A stretch of 17,828 nt of DNA, taken from assembly GCA_027016675.1 (NCBI GenBank), contig JALUSH010000011.1, positions 1 through 17,828 on the forward strand. Reading direction: 5' to 3'. This stretch comes from Thermodesulfovibrio sp. (GTDB taxonomy: Bacteria; Nitrospirota; Thermodesulfovibrionia; Thermodesulfovibrionales; JdFR-85). Below are positions 6,145 through 13,607 of this stretch, piece after piece (positions within the stretch are counted from its first letter, which is position 1; each line of letters starts with the position of its first letter). A program made the translations under genes and the position numbers. Below the pieces are notes generated by a model. The model was not told the DNA's origin, did not search any database, and saw only the letters and a list, made by a program, of their open reading frames with translations.

Positions 6145-8012
6145 TGCTGATCTGTGATATTGTATTTCCACAGAAGCTCTCTTTTCTTACCTACATGGTG
6201 CCCGAGCCACTGGTGTCAGCTATCATGCCTGGGCAGGTTGTGGATGCGCCGATAAAAGGGAAGGTAAAGAGAGGGATTGTATTAAGGGTATACAATAAAG
6301 AGATCGTAAAAAAATCACTCAAGAACATAGAGAGTATTGCCTTTAATGAGCCTCTGTATTCTGAGGAATTGCTTTCCTTAATTGAGTGGACTGCCCAGTA
6401 TTATTATTCTAACCATGGAACCGTTCTGAAGAGCACCCCTTTCAAGGATTTTATAAAAAAACCAAGGAAGATTAAGCAGCGGAAACCCCAGCATTTGAAA
6501 TGGCATGTATTCGTACCACAAGAGGATGGAGCTTTTGTTAGAAAGGTCTACAATTCAAAGGGATACAGGACATTCCTTTACAAGGCAGTAGACAGGCCCC
6601 ATGAACTTGGTTTTGTGTCAATGCTTCTGGAGAAATTTCCTCAGGGGGTCATTCTTGTTCCAGAGATCAGGGATGCAGAGCTGGTCTACTCGTATCTGAG
6701 CAGTATTTTTGATGAACGAGTATGTATTTATCACAGTGCCTTGAAGGGATCAGAGAGGCATGATGTTCTTATGGGACTTTACGAAGGCAGATATGATTAT
6801 GTAGTTGGTACAAGATCCGTGGTTTTTGCACCCCTTAAAAGACCATCCATAATAGTTATTATGCGAGAACATAATACTGCTTATAAACAGGAGGAGTCAC
6901 CAAGATTCCATGTAAGGGATGTTGCTGTTATGAGAGGGTTTCTTGAGAGAATACCTGTTGTACTAACCTCTGTTACCCCTTCATCTGAAACATATTTTAA
7001 TCTTTACAGGAAAAAATATACAATGTTGAATTCATCTGTTAAGAAGGCCAATCCAGAGGTGTTTATCATAAAACAGGGAAGGAAGAAAGAATCTATTGCA
7101 GGAGAGATTATCCGTAGAATAAAAGCACTTCCCGGGAATGAGTCAATGCTTGCAATCATCCACAGACCGGGCTACTCGCTTTTAATCTGTGAGGAATGCG
7201 ATACCATAATCTGCTGTGCAGAGTGTGAAAAGCCCCTTGTTATACATAAACAGGGAAACAGCATATTTATGCAGTGCCATCAATGTGGCAACAGGAGACA
7301 GGTTGTATCTCAATGTTCCAGGTGTGGTGGATATAAACTGCAGTATTTTGGTGCTGGCATTGAGAGAATAGAGGAGGAGTTGAAAAACATACTGGAAAGG
7401 GATACCACAAGGGTGGAATACCTCGAGGCAAATCCCTCTGGTGAGTTCAAAGAGAAACCTGTTATAGTGGGTAACTTTCGAGCCAGAAGATTGAATATTA
7501 ATGATATCTTCATTATAGTATTTCTGAATCCTGATGTGAGCCTGAACAGATTTGAGGTGAAGGCCGTGGAGAGATTTGTCCAGGATGTTTTTTACTTCAG
7601 GGATTTTCTCAAAGAGGAAGGCAAGATGCTTATCCAGACATCACTGGGCTGGCACAGGGCATACAAATATATAAAAAACTGGGACTATGACGGATTTATG
7701 CTTGATGAACTAAAAAAAAGAAGACAACATATGCTGTATCCTTATATGAAGACAGTATGCATAAGGTTCTCATCAAAGAAAGGATTTGTCCCCGAGTGTG
7801 TGGAAAAAATGATAAGTTCAGATACTAAAAAGATAGTCTGTTCTGGACCCTTGAACCTGATTTATGATACAAAGGGGCATTTAAAGGAATTCCAGCTGAT
7901 TATCAGGGGGAGAGATTCTAAAAGGGTGAGAGATAAAGTACTTGAGTTGATGGATTTTTCCAGAAAAAATGATTTAGAGTTTAAGATCGATGTTGACCCT
8001 GTGTTCATTTAA
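6144..8012 (+). CDS. priA: PriA-family primosomal protein N' lacking helicase/ATPase motifs
   Basis: Alignable by eye along its whole 622 residues to replication-restart helicase PriA (about 730 in E. coli). Retained: the N-terminal 3'-DNA-binding-type domain (1-100), GTRSVVFAPL (222-231), YKQEESPRFHVRDVAVMR (247-264), and the zinc-binding region with Cys349/352, 358/361, 378/381 and 391/394, spaced almost exactly as in E. coli, followed by GAGIERIEEEL (403-413). Lost: Walker A (GVTGSGKTE becomes KAVDRPHEL, 147-155), DEEH (becomes MREH, 240-243), SATP (SVTP), the GTQMxAKGH motif (GNFRARRLN, 443-451) and QVAGRAGR (DVFYFRDF). It therefore probably cannot hydrolyse ATP and may act as a structural primosome loader. 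Actinobacterial PriA proteins are a known precedent for motif loss. The ORF is intact, in operon with nrdR (1-base overlap). Confidence 0.85.
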   Translation: MLICDIVFPQKLSFLTYMVPEPLVSAIMPGQVVDAPIKGKVKRGIVLRVYNKEIVKKSLKNIESIAFNEPLYSEELLSLIEWTAQYYYSNHGTVLKSTPFKDFIKKPRKIKQRKPQHLKWHVFVPQEDGAFVRKVYNSKGYRTFLYKAVDRPHELGFVSMLLEKFPQGVILVPEIRDAELVYSYLSSIFDERVCIYHSALKGSERHDVLMGLYEGRYDYVVGTRSVVFAPLKRPSIIVIMREHNTAYKQEESPRFHVRDVAVMRGFLERIPVVLTSVTPSSETYFNLYRKKYTMLNSSVKKANPEVFIIKQGRKKESIAGEIIRRIKALPGNESMLAIIHRPGYSLLICEECDTIICCAECEKPLVIHKQGNSIFMQCHQCGNRRQVVSQCSRCGGYKLQYFGAGIERIEEELKNILERDTTRVEYLEANPSGEFKEKPVIVGNFRARRLNINDIFIIVFLNPDVSLNRFEVKAVERFVQDVFYFRDFLKEEGKMLIQTSLGWHRAYKYIKNWDYDGFMLDELKKRRQHMLYPYMKTVCIRFSSKKGFVPECVEKMISSDTKKIVCSGPLNLIYDTKGHLKEFQLIIRGRDSKRVRDKVLELMDFSRKNDLEFKIDVDPVFI

Positions 8013-8927
8013 GATAAAAAGTGCTGTTTCAATATCCTTCTGTATCTGTGCCTTAAGGGCTTCTGGATCAGGGAACTTTCTTTCTGCACGTATTCTGTCA
8101 ACAAAATATACCCGTATGTCCTTACCAATGAGATTTCCTTTAAAATCGAATAGATGAACTTCGTAGCTTGGCATGGTACCACCAAAGGTTGGATTCTTTC
8201 CTATATTTGCCACACCATTATACAACCTTCCATCTAAAAGGACTTTTACAGCATAGACACCTTCTCGTGGAACAATCTCATTCTCTGTAAGTAAATTTGC
8301 AGTTGGTGTGTTGAGAATCTTTTCTCCTCTGCCCGCACCTTTTATTACCCTGCCCGATATTGAATAGGCCCTGCCAAGCAGAAAAGACGCCTCACAGACC
8401 CTTCCCCATGAAAGAAGCTGTCGGATTCTGCTGCTGCTAACAGTCTGCCCATTGATCTTAAGACTTCGTACCACAGTAAAGGCATATCCATATTGCTTTG
8501 CCTTTTTCCTTAATAGTCTTGTGTCGCCTTCTTTGTCTTTACCGAATCTGTAGTTGTGTCCTACAATCAGATGTTTGGTCCCAACCCGGTCAATCAAGAT
8601 ATCTTTTATGAATACCTCTGCAGGGAGTCTGGAAAAATCCTTGTTGAAATCTATAAGTATCATTACATCTATCCCAATGGCACCTATCAGGCGAATCTTT
8701 TCATCAAGTGGGGTTAGAAGCTTCAGTCCTCTTTCAGGTGCAAGCACTCTCAAAGGATGGGGATGAAAGGTTATCACAATGCTTTCAGAGGAAGGTCTTT
8801 TTGATTCTATTACCTTTCTGAATATCTTTTGATGACCAAGATGAACACCATCAAAGTTTCCTATTGTAACTACTGGTTCATTAAATGGCTTGTCTATTGA
8901 ATCCAATCCTCTGTAGACTTTCATCAT
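7974..8927 (-). CDS. ribF: Bifunctional riboflavin kinase / FAD synthetase
   Basis: Makes FMN from riboflavin and FAD from FMN. The 317 residues hold both domains. The N-terminal FMN adenylyltransferase has GNFDGVHLGH (23-32), FHPHP (54-58), GHNYRFG (123-129) and SSSRIR (164-169). The C-terminal flavokinase (about 183-305) has GRG (199-201), PTAN (208-211), NIGKNPTF (241-248) and YEVHLFDF (255-262). One oddity: the usual GFPTAN reads LNTPTAN, with an apparent extra residue before PTAN. Two start codons are possible in ATGATG at 8927 and 8924; the only Shine-Dalgarno-like bases (AAGG) abut the first, so the second ATG has better but still short spacing. The 3' end overlaps that of the PriA-like gene by 39 bp in opposite orientation. 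It is transcribed alone and divergently from lptC. Confidence 0.95.
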   Translation of the reverse strand: MMKVYRGLDSIDKPFNEPVVTIGNFDGVHLGHQKIFRKVIESKRPSSESIVITFHPHPLRVLAPERGLKLLTPLDEKIRLIGAIGIDVMILIDFNKDFSRLPAEVFIKDILIDRVGTKHLIVGHNYRFGKDKEGDTRLLRKKAKQYGYAFTVVRSLKINGQTVSSSRIRQLLSWGRVCEASFLLGRAYSISGRVIKGAGRGEKILNTPTANLLTENEIVPREGVYAVKVLLDGRLYNGVANIGKNPTFGGTMPSYEVHLFDFKGNLIGKDIRVYFVDRIRAERKFPDPEALKAQIQKDIETALFILNEHRVNIDLKL

Positions 8928-8988
8928 CCTTACAGTAATTTAAGATTTTATTTGCTGAGGTTATATCCATAAGCGTCTTAATTTCTTA

Positions 8989-9018
8989 TTGCCTAAAAAC
9001 ACTACAGAGTGATACAAT
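8989..9018 (+). promoter_or_regulatory. Predicted promoter of the lptC-to-desulfurase operon
   Basis: TTGCCT (8989-8994), 18 bases, TACAAT (9013-9018). The expected start of transcription, about 9025, coincides with the ATG of lptC at 9024, so the operon head may be leaderless. This argues against the upstream in-frame GTG at 9009, which would lie before the transcript. A start further upstream from another promoter cannot be excluded. Confidence 0.5.
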
Positions 9019-9023
9019 TTCTT

Positions 9024-9530
9024 ATGAGGATTATTCCTGTTGCCTTGTTTTTAATTACAATACCTATTATTTTATACTTTATTTCCACAGAAAGGGAAGG
9101 GTTAGATATAAAACATATGGTCAAGGGCTCACAGATGAGGTCTGTGAAGATCATGCATTTTACTGATAAAAAACAAGATTGGGATGCCCAGGTTGAAGAG
9201 GCGATCTTTCGTCCAGGCAATGACATGGTGGACCTGAGGCATGTAAAGCTCAACTATCCAGATAGGGATTTGCAGCTGCGAGCAAAGAATGGTCTGTATG
9301 ATCTTCGATCAGGAAGGATACAGTTAGAGAACGATATAGAAGGAACAATAAAGGGTACAGAGTTTAAATCAGCAAGGATTTCCTATAACCCCTTAAAAAA
9401 CATAATTATTGCAAAAGATGGTCTTGTTATCAAAGGCAGGAAGTTCAGAATTACTGGCAATTCTGGTAAAATAGTAGGGAACAATTTAATGAAAATTGAA
9501 GGAAATGTTAGGGCTGTCTTTTATAAATAG
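9024..9530 (+). CDS. lptC: LPS export periplasmic/inner-membrane bitopic protein LptC
   Basis: Part of the Lpt bridge that moves lipopolysaccharide from the inner membrane to LptA. The 168-residue form starting at ATG 9024 has a single N-terminal membrane anchor (about 4-20, hydrophobic run after MRIIP) and a periplasmic beta-jellyroll domain with repeated strand patterns such as DWDAQVEEAIF, LQLRAKNGLYDL and GRIQLENDIEG, typical of the LptC/YrbK family. Sequence conservation in this family is low, so the call rests on topology, size and position directly before lptA and lptB. An in-frame GTG at 9009 would add five residues but has no Shine-Dalgarno; ATG 9024 also lacks one, and a promoter predicted just upstream would place the transcript start at this ATG. 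It overlaps lptA by about 26 bp. Confidence 0.85.
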   Translation: MRIIPVALFLITIPIILYFISTEREGLDIKHMVKGSQMRSVKIMHFTDKKQDWDAQVEEAIFRPGNDMVDLRHVKLNYPDRDLQLRAKNGLYDLRSGRIQLENDIEGTIKGTEFKSARISYNPLKNIIIAKDGLVIKGRKFRITGNSGKIVGNNLMKIEGNVRAVFYK

Positions 9531-10017
9531 AGTATCATGTTTTTTGGTTATTTTTCTATTCCTGCTGGCGAACATCTCTTTTTCAGAGGATCCCGGCAGG
9601 GGAAACGATATATTCTTCTCAGATAAAGGGCCCATAGAAATAACCTCACAAAAACTACAGACCTATAACAACTCCAACAGGGCAATATTTGAAGGTAATG
9701 TAGTTGCAAAACAGGGAGAGACAACCCTTTATGCTCAATGGATGCAGGTCAAATATAATAATGATGGCCAGGTGGAAGAGATTCATGCAAAGGGAGATGT
9801 GAAGATTGTGAAATTAGACAGGGTGATCACCTCTGATGAAGTAGTATATTTCAGTAAAGAGGGGAAGATAGTATTCACAGGTTCTCCTGTTGCAAAAGAT
9901 AAAAAAAGTACAGTAACAGGTTCAAAAATGGTATATTATATTAAGGACGGTAAATCTATTGTTGAGAACTCCAGAGTTGTACTGAAGGGTAAGAAGGAAA
10001 AGAAAGAGGACAAATAA
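9505..10017 (+). CDS. lptA: LPS transport periplasmic protein LptA
   Basis: Periplasmic OstA-like beta-jellyroll protein that forms the bridge carrying LPS toward the outer membrane. The chosen start is ATG 9505 (170 residues); a TTG at 9496 would add three residues. The N-terminus is a Sec-type signal peptide: Arg near residue 9, a hydrophobic core CFLVIFLFLLAN, and a likely cleavage site after SFS (about residue 27). The mature part shows the OstA pattern: GPIEITSQKLQTYNNSNRAIF, EGNVVAKQGETTLYAQWMQV, IHAKGDVKIV and SKEGKIVFTGSPVAKDKKS, ending in a lysine-rich tail KGKKEKKEDK. The start lies within lptC; the only Shine-Dalgarno-like bases (AAGGA) are very close to the ATG, so coupling to lptC translation is likely. 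lptB starts one base after the stop. Confidence 0.9.
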   Translation: MLGLSFINRVSCFLVIFLFLLANISFSEDPGRGNDIFFSDKGPIEITSQKLQTYNNSNRAIFEGNVVAKQGETTLYAQWMQVKYNNDGQVEEIHAKGDVKIVKLDRVITSDEVVYFSKEGKIVFTGSPVAKDKKSTVTGSKMVYYIKDGKSIVENSRVVLKGKKEKKEDK

Positions 10018-10018
10018 G

Positions 10019-10750
10019 GTGGACAACAGCCATATCTTAAGGGCTGAGGGGCTAAAAAAGACTTATAAGGGGAAAGTGGCAGTAAATGGTATCAGTATCT
10101 CTCTTCAGACAGGAGAGATTGTTGGACTGCTTGGACCGAATGGTGCAGGTAAGACAACCACATTCTATATGATTGTAGGCATGACTCGTGGCGACAGTGG
10201 CAGTATATACATGGACGATGCTGATATCACGGACCTTCCAATGTATATGAGGGCAAGGCAGGGAATAAGCTACCTCCCTCAGGAGCCTTCCATCTTCAGA
10301 AGATTAACAGTGAGGGATAATATCAGGGCCATATTAGAGGTGAGGGGATATAGTGACAGGGAAATAGACGAAGAGGTTGACAGGCTTTTAGATGAATTCC
10401 GTTTAAAAGAGATAGCTGACCGTAAGGGAATAACCCTCTCAGGTGGTGAACGCAGGAAAACAGAGATTGCAAGAACCATAGCTACAAGACCGGTATTTAT
10501 ACTGTTTGATGAACCCTTTGCGGGTATTGATCCCATAGCAATTATTGAGCTTAAGAAGATGATGACCTATCTGAAGGCCAAAGGTATAGGTATACTCATC
10601 ACGGATCACAATGTAAGAGACACGCTGTCCATAACTGACAGGACGTATATAATAAATAATGGTGAGATCCTGGATGAAGGAACACCTGAAAAACTTGTGA
10701 AGAACAAAGAGGTTGTTAAAACATACCTTGGGGAGGAGTTTAAACTATAA
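10019..10750 (+). CDS. lptB: LPS export ABC transporter ATP-binding protein LptB
   Basis: Cytoplasmic ATPase that, with LptF/LptG (not in this window), powers LPS extraction from the inner membrane. The 243 residues are the family length. Motifs: Walker A GPNGAGKTT (39-47), Q-loop LPQEPSIF with Gln88, signature LSGGE (140-144), Walker B FILFDEP with catalytic Glu165, and H-loop ITDHNVRDTL with His197. The LPQEPSIFRRLTVRDN block and TDHNVRDTL are specific to LptB rather than amino-acid transporters such as LivF. It starts at GTG 10019, with AGAGGA about 9 bases upstream, one base after lptA. Its stop overlaps the rpoN start by one base (TAATG), and a GGGGAGGAG Shine-Dalgarno for rpoN lies inside its last codons. 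Confidence 0.97.
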   Translation: MDNSHILRAEGLKKTYKGKVAVNGISISLQTGEIVGLLGPNGAGKTTTFYMIVGMTRGDSGSIYMDDADITDLPMYMRARQGISYLPQEPSIFRRLTVRDNIRAILEVRGYSDREIDEEVDRLLDEFRLKEIADRKGITLSGGERRKTEIARTIATRPVFILFDEPFAGIDPIAIIELKKMMTYLKAKGIGILITDHNVRDTLSITDRTYIINNGEILDEGTPEKLVKNKEVVKTYLGEEFKL

Positions 10751-12186
10751 TGGCACTTGAAACAAGATTAGATCTGAAGTTAACGCAGAAACTGGTATTA
10801 ACACCACAGCTTCAACAGGCTATCAAGCTGTTACAATTACCACAGCTGGAACTCACGCAGGCCATCAATCAGGAACTTGCTGAAAATCCCTTTCTTGAAG
10901 AAGTACAGGATGAAGAAACACAGGTGAAGGAGAATGAAAAGACTGAAGAGAACTCAGAACAGAGCATTGAGGACGATCTTCCTCTACCACTGGAAAGACT
11001 CATGAGCTTCAGAGTAGACGAGTACTTTGAAGAGCGTAGCAGTGATGGTCGTGACCTTGGATACTTTAACCCGGGCATTGAGTCACAACCTTCATTCGAA
11101 CAATTCCTGAGTACCTCATCCACACTGTATGATCATCTACAATGGCAACTCAGGCTCCTTCCGTTAAATGATAAAATAAAGTCCATTGCAGAGGTTGCCA
11201 TAGGAAACATAGACGAAAACGGTTATCTAAGAGTAAGCGAAGAGGAGCTGGCTCAGACCTGCAGTGCTGATATCAACGATGTGAGAGAGGCAATAAGGGT
11301 TATCCATGAACTTGACCCCCCTGGAGTTGGAGCAAGGGATCTCAAGGAGTGTTTGTTGATACAGATCAGAGCACTTGGGCTCGGTAACACACTTGTTGAA
11401 AAGATTGTAATGAATAACCTTGGAGAGCTGGAGAAGCGGAACTACAATGCCATAGCCAAAAAATATGCCTCACCCATTGAGGATGTTATGATGGCTGTTG
11501 AAATCATTTCCAGTCTTGACCCCAAACCAGCAAGGAACTTCACAAGCCATGAAACCAACTACATTGTTCCTGATGTGTTTGTGTATAAGACAGATGATGG
11601 TTATAAAATTACATTGAACAACGAAGGAATTCCCAGACTCAGGATGAACAGTTATTACAGGAGACTGTTGAACAAAAAGGATCTATCCAAGGAAGAGAAG
11701 AGATTTCTTAGAGAGAGATATCGATCAGCTGACTGGTTATTAAAGAGTCTTGATCAGAGAAACAAGACCATCTATAAAGTAACGGAAAGTATTCTTAAAT
11801 TCCAGAGGGAATTTTTTGACAGGGGGCCCCAGTATGTGAAACCCCTCAATCTCAGGGACGTTGCAGAGGATATAAACATGCATGAAAGCACTATCAGCAG
11901 GGTAACCCTCAATAAATATCTTGCATGCAGTCATGGCATCTTCAGTTTCCGCTTCTTTTTCTCCAGTGCCCTGAAAGGAGAAAAAGGTGATGTCTCTTCT
12001 ACAGTAGTTAAGGAGATGATTAAAAAGATAATTGATGAGGAAGACCCCCGAAAACCCTACAGTGATCAAAAGATTGCTGACATGTTGAAAGAGAAGAATA
12101 TTAAGATCGCAAGACGTACTGTTGCAAAATACCGGGAAGAAATGAAGATACCTTCACATACCCATAGAAGAAGGGTTGATATCTGA
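10750..12186 (+). CDS. rpoN: RNA polymerase sigma-54 factor
   Basis: Alternative sigma factor that binds -24/-12 promoters and needs AAA+ activators. The 478 residues are full length: region I (1-50), rich in Leu and Gln; an acidic region II (51-120); the core-binding region III with DPPGVGARDL (189-198); a helix-turn-helix with LRDVAEDINMHESTISRVT (368-386); and the RpoN box ARRTVAKYRE (454-463). All are intact, so the organism probably uses sigma-54 regulation, though its activators and targets are not here and I found no GG-N10-GC promoter in the window. Position after lptB and before hpf and rapZ matches the classic rpoN cluster, but ptsN is missing. One-base overlap with lptB; 36 bp before hpf. 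Confidence 0.98.
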   Translation: MALETRLDLKLTQKLVLTPQLQQAIKLLQLPQLELTQAINQELAENPFLEEVQDEETQVKENEKTEENSEQSIEDDLPLPLERLMSFRVDEYFEERSSDGRDLGYFNPGIESQPSFEQFLSTSSTLYDHLQWQLRLLPLNDKIKSIAEVAIGNIDENGYLRVSEEELAQTCSADINDVREAIRVIHELDPPGVGARDLKECLLIQIRALGLGNTLVEKIVMNNLGELEKRNYNAIAKKYASPIEDVMMAVEIISSLDPKPARNFTSHETNYIVPDVFVYKTDDGYKITLNNEGIPRLRMNSYYRRLLNKKDLSKEEKRFLRERYRSADWLLKSLDQRNKTIYKVTESILKFQREFFDRGPQYVKPLNLRDVAEDINMHESTISRVTLNKYLACSHGIFSFRFFFSSALKGEKGDVSSTVVKEMIKKIIDEEDPRKPYSDQKIADMLKEKNIKIARRTVAKYREEMKIPSHTHRRRVDI

Positions 12187-12222
12187 TAGAGCATCAATAA
12201 TTCTAATTGAGAGGAGGAGTAA

Positions 12223-12750
12223 ATGAACATTATTGTCAATGGCAGGAACGTTGATATTACACCAGCACTGAGAGATTATGCGGAAAGCAAGGTGAAGAAA
12301 TTTGATAAGTATTTATCAGGTATCTCAGAGGCATCCATTACTTTAAGTGTTGAAAAATTCAGACAGAAGGCAGAGGTAATGCTTAAAGCCAATGGTGTAA
12401 TGATTCAGGCAGAGAGCGAGACTGAGGACATATATGCCTCTATAGATGAAGTAATAGAAAAGCTTGAAAAACAGATAAAAAAACACAAAGGCAAAATATC
12501 TGCCCATAGAAAGGATAATCGTACCTCCAAAAGGGTAGAGGCTCCACCTGTAATAGATGAATCACTGGAAGAGCCAAAGATTATCCAGAGAAGGAAACTG
12601 GCCATGAAGCCCATGAGTCCTGAAGAGGCTGCTATGCAGATGGAACTGCTTGAGAAGGACTTTCTCATATTCACGAATGCAGAAACAGGCACTATAAATG
12701 TTCTTCACCGCAGGAGGGACGGAAACTTAGAGTTGATTGAGCCTGCATAA
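12223..12750 (+). CDS. hpf: Ribosome hibernation promoting factor, long form
   Basis: Binds the 30S decoding region and, through its C-terminal domain, pairs ribosomes into inactive 100S dimers. The 175 residues show both parts: an N-terminal S30AE domain (about 1-97, starting MNIIVNGRNVDIT, with AESKVKKFDKYL) and, after a charged linker, the dimerisation domain (about 120-175) containing KPMSPEEAAMQMELLEKDF and VLHRRRDGNLELIEP. The C-terminal domain identifies the long type, unlike the short E. coli HPF/YfiA, which needs RMF; no rmf-like gene is seen. The ATG has a strong GAGAGGAGGAG Shine-Dalgarno, the best in this operon, suggesting higher expression than its neighbours. It lies 36 bp after rpoN and 5 bp before rapZ. 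Confidence 0.96.
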   Translation: MNIIVNGRNVDITPALRDYAESKVKKFDKYLSGISEASITLSVEKFRQKAEVMLKANGVMIQAESETEDIYASIDEVIEKLEKQIKKHKGKISAHRKDNRTSKRVEAPPVIDESLEEPKIIQRRKLAMKPMSPEEAAMQMELLEKDFLIFTNAETGTINVLHRRRDGNLELIEPA

Positions 12751-12755
12751 CAGAA

Positions 12756-13607
12756 ATGTACAGACAGATTATAATAATCACAGGGCTTTCAGGTGCAGGC
12801 AAGACTGTTGCCCTGAGAGCCCTGGAAGATGTGGGTTTTTTCTGTGTGGATAATTTCCCAATTGTATTACTTCATGACCTGCTGAATATATCTTCAAAGG
12901 ATGAAAGCGTTAATAGAGTAGCAATAGGTGTTGATGTCAGAGAGAAGGCATTCCTGAAGGATATCTACAAGCTTGTCGATTCGCTTAAGAATACCTTTCA
13001 TATTGAGATAATCTTTCTGGAGGCAGAACAATCTGTTCTTATAAGACGATACAAGGAAACAAGAAGGCCTCATCCCCTGCAATCAGAAGGTCTTGGCATT
13101 GAAGAGGCAATGAAGAAGGAGATGGAGTTGCTTTCTTCACTCAGGGAGCTTGCTGATCGTGTGGTGGACACCTCTTCACTTACCCCCCATCAATTAAGGG
13201 CACTCATCATGGAGATGTATGGAGGTAAAACAAACAGGGAATTATTTATAAATCTGATTTCCTTTGGCTATAAGTTTGGTATTCCCCAGAATGTGGATCT
13301 GCTCTTTGATGTAAGATTTCTCCCCAATCCCTATTTTGTACAGGATTTAAAAGATTTAACAGGCCTTGACAGCAGGGTAAAGGAGTATGTATTAAAGGAC
13401 AGTTTTTCAGAAGAGGTGATAGATAGACTGAAAGACCTTCTTAAGACCTTCATAAGAGGTTATATTAAAGAAGGTAAATCACTTGTTAATATTGGTATAG
13501 GGTGTACTGGTGGAAGACACCGTTCTCCTGTAATAGTGGAAGAGATGGTGTCGTTTATTGAGAAGGAGTTCAAGATAAAGCCACAGGTGATACACAGGGA
13601 TATATGA
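12756..13607 (+). CDS. rapZ: RNase adapter / nucleotide-binding protein RapZ
   Basis: P-loop protein of the RapZ (YvcJ/YhbJ) family. In E. coli RapZ guides RNase E to the sRNA GlmZ and so controls glucosamine-6-phosphate synthesis; elsewhere the role is less clear. The 283 residues are full length: Walker A GLSGAGKT (10-17), FCVDNFP (29-35), Walker-B-like VAIGVDVR (55-62), RRPHPL (103-108), LPNPYF (189-194), and the C-terminal block IGIGCTGGRHRSP (246-258), which belongs to the domain that binds RNA and amino-sugar phosphate in E. coli. It follows hpf by 5 bp with no convincing Shine-Dalgarno and overlaps the desulfurase by four bases (ATGA). No glmS, glmY or glmZ is visible here, so the regulated target is unknown. 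Confidence 0.95.
   Translation: MYRQIIIITGLSGAGKTVALRALEDVGFFCVDNFPIVLLHDLLNISSKDESVNRVAIGVDVREKAFLKDIYKLVDSLKNTFHIEIIFLEAEQSVLIRRYKETRRPHPLQSEGLGIEEAMKKEMELLSSLRELADRVVDTSSLTPHQLRALIMEMYGGKTNRELFINLISFGYKFGIPQNVDLLFDVRFLPNPYFVQDLKDLTGLDSRVKEYVLKDSFSEEVIDRLKDLLKTFIRGYIKEGKSLVNIGIGCTGGRHRSPVIVEEMVSFIEKEFKIKPQVIHRDI

Noticed and set aside
9009..9023. GTG at 9009 as the lptC start
   Set aside because: It has no Shine-Dalgarno and overlaps the predicted -10 box (9013-9018), so it would lie upstream of the expected transcript; ATG 9024 gives the normal short LptC N-terminus. It remains possible if transcription starts further upstream.
9496..9504. TTG at 9496 as the lptA start
   Set aside because: It adds only MKE before the signal peptide, has no ribosome-binding site of its own, and the ATG at 9505 is a better codon.
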